Origin: Planctomycetota bacterium
GTDB taxonomy: Bacteria > Planctomycetota > Planctomycetia > Pirellulales > UBA1268
Length of the DNA: 17,927 nucleotides
Assembly (NCBI GenBank): GCA_027622795.1
Contig: JAQBZA010000017.1
Coordinates: 1 to 17,927 of the forward strand
Direction of reading: 5' to 3'
Below are positions 14,699 to 17,927 of the stretch, in pieces. Within the stretch, counting starts at the first letter, position 1; every line of letters starts with the position of its first letter. The notes under the pieces are model-generated. The model was not told the DNA's origin and made no database searches. It saw only the letters and a program-made list of their open reading frames with translations. Made by a program: the position numbers and the translations under genes.

Positions 14699-17189
14699 CG
14701 CCGGCAGCACCCAGGCGGCATTGCGGGTGGTCGCGGTCGACACAGGTTCTTCCGCCGGCCGGCGACGGTGGCGGCAGAGCGTCCGCGGATGGATGATGTC
14801 GCTCCTCACGGCGTGCGCCGCGCCGGCGGCAGCGGTCGACTTCGCGCACGATGTCGTCCCACTTATGAAAAAGCACTGCGGCGAGTGCCACACCGGGGAC
14901 ACTCGCCAGGGTGGTTTCTCGATGAACACGCGCGAGGATCTTCTTGCCGGCGGCGACTCTGGCACGCCAGGCATCGTGGCCGGTGACGCTGCGGCCAGTG
15001 AGATCATCGCCCGGATCACCAGCGTTGACCCCGACTATCGCATGCCAAGCGACGGCGATCCATTGCCCGCTGAGGCAGTCGCCGTCTTCGCACGCTGGGT
15101 CAACGAGCAGGCGCCGTGGGAGCCCGGCTTCGCCTTCGAGCGGACCACTTGGGAACCGCCGCTCAAGCTCCGCACGGTCGTGCTCCCTCCTGTGGTGGAG
15201 GGTCGCGCTAACCCGGTTGACCGAGTCGTCGATGCCGCATGGAACGCATCGGGGGCTCAACGGCCACCGCGCAGTGACGACCGCACGTTTCTCCGTCGTG
15301 TGAGCCTCGATCTTGTCGGTCTCCTCCCTGAGCCCGCGCTCGTGGAGGCGTTTGTGGCAGATTCCCGCCCTGACAAGCGGGTGCATCTTGTCCGCGAGCT
15401 CCTCGGGGAATCCCAGCGGCTCCGATACGCCGAACATTGGCTTTCGTTTTGGAACGATCTTCTCCGCAACGATTACACGGGTACCGGCTTCATCACGGGC
15501 GGCCGACGGCAGATCACCACCTGGCTCCATCGCTCACTGGCGGAAAATAAGCCCTTCGACCGCTTTGTGCGGGAGTTGATCGCACCCACGGACGAGTCTC
15601 GGGGGTTTATCGATGGCATCGTCTGGCGAGGCACGGTCAACGCCAGCCAGACGGTGCCGATCCAGTTCGCCCAAAACGTCGGGCAGACCTTTCTCGGCAT
15701 CAATCTCAAGTGCGCAAGCTGCCACGACTCGTTTGTCGATCGCTGGACGCTCCAGCAGACCTACGATCTTGCCGCGATTGCATCGGCCCAGCCACTGGAG
15801 TTGCACCGCTGTGAAAAAGCGACCGGGCAGACGGCGACGCCCGGCTGGCCGTTTGCCGAACTCGGGCAGGTAGATCCCACCGCACCGCCGGCACAGCGGT
15901 TGGAGCAACTCGCCGCGCTCATCACGCATCATGACAACGGCTGGCTCTCCAGAAACCTCGTCAATCGACTGTGGGCACGGCTCATGGGCCGTGGAATCGT
16001 GCATCCTGTCGACGCCCTGCGGCGCATGCCGTGGAGCGAGGACCTCCTCGAGGTGTTGGCGACCGATCTGGTCGCTGCCGAGTGGGACATCAAGCACGTG
16101 CTCGAAACGATCTGCACCTCGGAGGCGTACGCCGCTACGACGCCGGCCGTGGCCAGCCAGCCGGCGGGGCCAACGTATGTGTTCCAGGGACCACTCCCGC
16201 GCCGGATGACGGCCGAGCAATTCGTCGACGCCGTCTGGCAACTCACGGGCACGGCCCCTGCGAAGCCCGACGCGGTCGCGATGCGCTTCGACACGCCGAC
16301 CGGCACTCCGATCGACCCGATGGCCCACTGGATCTGGTCCAACGATCTGGCCGTCTCACCCCCCGGTGAGAAACTCACGTTTCGGACCTCATTCGATTTG
16401 CCCGATCTCCCCTCCCATGCCATCGCCGTCATTGCCGCCGACAACCTCGGCACGCTGTTTGTAAACGGCCGGAAGATCACAACCAGCCCGGAGTGGACCG
16501 AGCCCCGAATGGAATTTGTGACGAATGACCTCCACAAGGGGGCCAATACAATTCTCGTGACAGCTGCCAATGGGGCCGCTGGTGGTCCGGCTGCGATCCG
16601 GGTGGAGATCCGCGCGAAACTCGTCGATGGTCGTGAGCAGACGATCGGCACGGACGAAACCTGGGAATGGACGACCGCCACCCCCGATGGCCGCGGGCGT
16701 TTTCCCCGGGGCAAGGAGCCGACCGATTGGGCGCCGGCAGCGGTCGTGAAGACGCAGTCGATCTGGGCCGGTGCGAACGGCTCATTCGTCGACAAGCTGG
16801 TCTATGCCCTTGCTCCGGACAGGCTGCCGATGGTTCGTGCCGCACTCGTCAAGGCGACCCCGCTGATGGCGGCCCTCGGTCGACCCAACCGTGACCAGGT
16901 GGTGACCAGTCGGCCGAGTGACCTGACCACACTTGAGGCTCTGCAACTGGCCAACGAGCAGGTTCTTGCCGATGAATTTGTCCGCGGTGGCGCCACGATC
17001 CTGGCCGAGCATGGCCCGGATGCCGATACGATTCTGCAATGGATGTTTGCCGCCGCCCTTGCCCGCCAGCCCACGCCGGAAGAGGCCGCAGCGGCAGCCG
17101 CATTGCTCAGCGAGACCCCCACCAAAGAAACCGTCGCCGACCTCCTGTGGGCCATTGTCATGCTCCCGGAATTTCAGCTTGTCAGATAG
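14673..17189 (+). CDS. PSCyt1-DUF1549-DUF1553 protein with beta-sandwich insertion
   Basis: The 838-residue product starts with a basic segment (GRRRWRQSVRGW) and hydrophobic stretch (MMSLLTACAAPAAA), a plausible export signal. PSCyt1 cytochrome domain (about 55-140) has VVPLMKKHCGECHTG with C69-G-E-C72-H73 and YRMPSDGDPL. DUF1549 (about 175-385) has FLRRVSLDLVGLLP, ENKPFDRFVRELI and a second haem motif C347-A-S-C350-H351. DUF1553 follows (SRNLVNRLWARLMGRGIVHPVD, RRMTAEQFVDAVWQL) and resumes near 715 (DRLPMVRAALVKATPL). Between them, about 550-690 is an inserted beta-rich domain (WIWSNDLAV, VIAADNLGTLFVNGRKI, GANTILVTAANG). I chose GTG 14673 because GAGGGA lies six bases upstream and the overlap with the previous stop suggests translational coupling; TTG 14643 and ATG 14793 are alternatives. 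Confidence 0.9.
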   Translation: MTPGSARNSAGSTQAALRVVAVDTGSSAGRRRWRQSVRGWMMSLLTACAAPAAAVDFAHDVVPLMKKHCGECHTGDTRQGGFSMNTREDLLAGGDSGTPGIVAGDAAASEIIARITSVDPDYRMPSDGDPLPAEAVAVFARWVNEQAPWEPGFAFERTTWEPPLKLRTVVLPPVVEGRANPVDRVVDAAWNASGAQRPPRSDDRTFLRRVSLDLVGLLPEPALVEAFVADSRPDKRVHLVRELLGESQRLRYAEHWLSFWNDLLRNDYTGTGFITGGRRQITTWLHRSLAENKPFDRFVRELIAPTDESRGFIDGIVWRGTVNASQTVPIQFAQNVGQTFLGINLKCASCHDSFVDRWTLQQTYDLAAIASAQPLELHRCEKATGQTATPGWPFAELGQVDPTAPPAQRLEQLAALITHHDNGWLSRNLVNRLWARLMGRGIVHPVDALRRMPWSEDLLEVLATDLVAAEWDIKHVLETICTSEAYAATTPAVASQPAGPTYVFQGPLPRRMTAEQFVDAVWQLTGTAPAKPDAVAMRFDTPTGTPIDPMAHWIWSNDLAVSPPGEKLTFRTSFDLPDLPSHAIAVIAADNLGTLFVNGRKITTSPEWTEPRMEFVTNDLHKGANTILVTAANGAAGGPAAIRVEIRAKLVDGREQTIGTDETWEWTTATPDGRGRFPRGKEPTDWAPAAVVKTQSIWAGANGSFVDKLVYALAPDRLPMVRAALVKATPLMAALGRPNRDQVVTSRPSDLTTLEALQLANEQVLADEFVRGGATILAEHGPDADTILQWMFAAALARQPTPEEAAAAAALLSETPTKETVADLLWAIVMLPEFQLVR

Positions 17190-17290
17190 CAAAACCCAAG
17201 AAAAACCAGGAACGGGAAGGCGAGCGGGTCGGCGAACGCTCGACGAGCCTTGGGCGTATCCTCGCCCGGCGAGGAGACTTTTGCCGCCCC

Positions 17291-17309
17291 CGAGCCTGGC
17301 TTGGGCTCG
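17291..17309. terminator. Hairpin in the 156-bp gap before the last DUF1501 gene
   Basis: The gap 17190-17345 separates two same-strand genes. Within it cgagcc (17291-17296) pairs with ggctcg (17304-17309) around a 7-nt loop, without a following T-run. A TATAAG at 17317-17322 could be a -10 box for the downstream gene, but no good -35 is visible. The stem could be an attenuator or processing stem; evidence is weak. Confidence 0.25.
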
Positions 17310-17345
17310 TTGGTCCTATAAGCACGTTCGCCGGAGAACACCCTG

Positions 17346-17927
17346 ATGCAAACTCGACGTGACCTCCTCAAGAGCCTGGCCGGTGCGGCCACGGCCACAC
17401 TCGCACTCCCTGAGCCACGCGCCTGGGCCAGTTCGCTTGATGGCGGCGGGATTGAACACCCCGCCCCGCTGGCTGACTCGATCATCGTGCTCTGGATGGC
17501 CGGCGGCATGGCGGCCCCTGACACCTTTGATCCCAAGAAATACAAGCCGTTTGAACCGGGGCTCGCCGTCGCCGACGTGATCAGCACGTTTCCGGCGATC
17601 CCGACGGCGATCGACGGCGTGCAGATTTGCGACGGGCTGCCGGAGATCGCCAGCGTTCTCGATCGAGCCACATTGATCCGCTCCCATGTCCAGCCTGATC
17701 TCGGCAGCATCCTTCACTCGCGGCACCAGTATCACTGGCATACCGGCTATGTGCCGCCGCAAACGGTGGCCTGCCCCCACCTCGGCGCCTGGATGGCCCG
17801 CGTGCTTGGCCCCCGCAATCCCGTGATGCCGGCCTTCGTGAACATCGGCCAGCGGCTGGAGGGGATCGGCGAGAATGAGGAGATCAAGGCCTTCACGACA
17901 GCCGGCTTTTTCGGGAGTGAGTTTGGG
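17346..17927 (+). CDS. DUF1501 family protein, 5' part (cut by right edge)
   Basis: The first 194 residues are present. The start MQTRRDLLKSLAGAATATLAL is a clear twin-arginine (Tat) signal with R4-R5, so the protein is probably exported folded. The following ADSIIVLWMAGGMAAPDTFDPKKY, GLPEIASVLDRATLIRSHV, SRHQYHWHTGYVPPQ and CPHLGAWMARVLGPRNPVMPAFVNIG match DUF1501 proteins. The usual GG-PSH-D block reads GGMAAPDTFD here, so a normally conserved Ser/His pair is absent. GGAGA (17333-17337) lies eight bases before ATG 17346. It is the third gene of the plus-strand module, mirroring the DUF1501 gene that ends the minus-strand one. The function is unknown; the C-terminal half with the expected EFGR-TP motif lies beyond the window. 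Confidence 0.92.
   Translation, partial: MQTRRDLLKSLAGAATATLALPEPRAWASSLDGGGIEHPAPLADSIIVLWMAGGMAAPDTFDPKKYKPFEPGLAVADVISTFPAIPTAIDGVQICDGLPEIASVLDRATLIRSHVQPDLGSILHSRHQYHWHTGYVPPQTVACPHLGAWMARVLGPRNPVMPAFVNIGQRLEGIGENEEIKAFTTAGFFGSEFG

Noticed and set aside
13907..16328. Series of minus-strand open frames of 235-304 codons
   Set aside because: They are antisense to two well-supported plus-strand haem-protein genes and show no recognisable domain.
1..17927. tRNA, rRNA, CRISPR, insertion sequence or phage features
   Set aside because: I saw no clover-leaf remnants, regularly spaced repeats or transposase/integrase motifs; gaps between genes are all short.

Overview
This window looks like chromosomal DNA of a high-GC planctomycete, probably from the Pirellula/Rhodopirellula side of the phylum. 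The evidence is the set of families present: several sulfatases, two DUF1501 proteins, two DUF1549/DUF1553 proteins with c-type haem motifs (PSCyt/PSD families), a Pirellula/Verrucomicrobium-type propeller plus haem-binding protein, a ThuA-like protein and a PhoD-like phosphatase. Almost every protein starts with an export signal, so the region encodes envelope or secreted degradative machinery. I see no tRNA, rRNA, CRISPR array, transposase or phage gene. No gene-free gap exceeds about 260 bases.

Left part (1-6143, all minus strand; read right to left): a lone sulfatase with an altered active site (6143 to 4728), a ThuA-like protein (4673 to 3534), a 141-bp fold-back element bounded by perfect 17-bp inverted repeats (3359-3499), and then one uninterrupted reading frame that runs from 3330 off the left edge. 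That frame holds two complete sulfatase modules and the start of a third, joined by Ala/Pro-rich linkers behind a single signal peptide. I checked every in-frame triplet from 3330 to 1 and found no stop. This tandem triple-sulfatase polyprotein is the most unusual object in the window.

Centre (6212-8029): a plus-strand PhoD-like phosphatase, divergent from the lone sulfatase. It is followed by a hairpin between convergent genes that may act as a bidirectional terminator.

Right part (8030-17927): two divergent modules of planctomycete-specific families share a 256-bp intergenic region (11692-11947). The minus-strand module is EF-hand protein, DUF1549/DUF1553, DUF1501. The plus-strand module is propeller/HEAT/cytochrome, PSCyt1-DUF1549-DUF1553 with a beta-rich insertion, then DUF1501 (cut by the right edge). 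A good sigma70-like promoter (11877-11905) explains the plus-strand module. The biochemical roles of DUF1501, DUF1549 and DUF1553 are unknown to me.

A reasonable inference is that the window serves attack on sulfated, possibly phosphorylated, polymers. Sulfatases and a phosphatase would strip the ester groups, ThuA and the propeller protein would act on sugar-like substrates, and the exported haem proteins would carry out redox steps. This pathway is inferred from gene content only; nothing in the sequence proves it.
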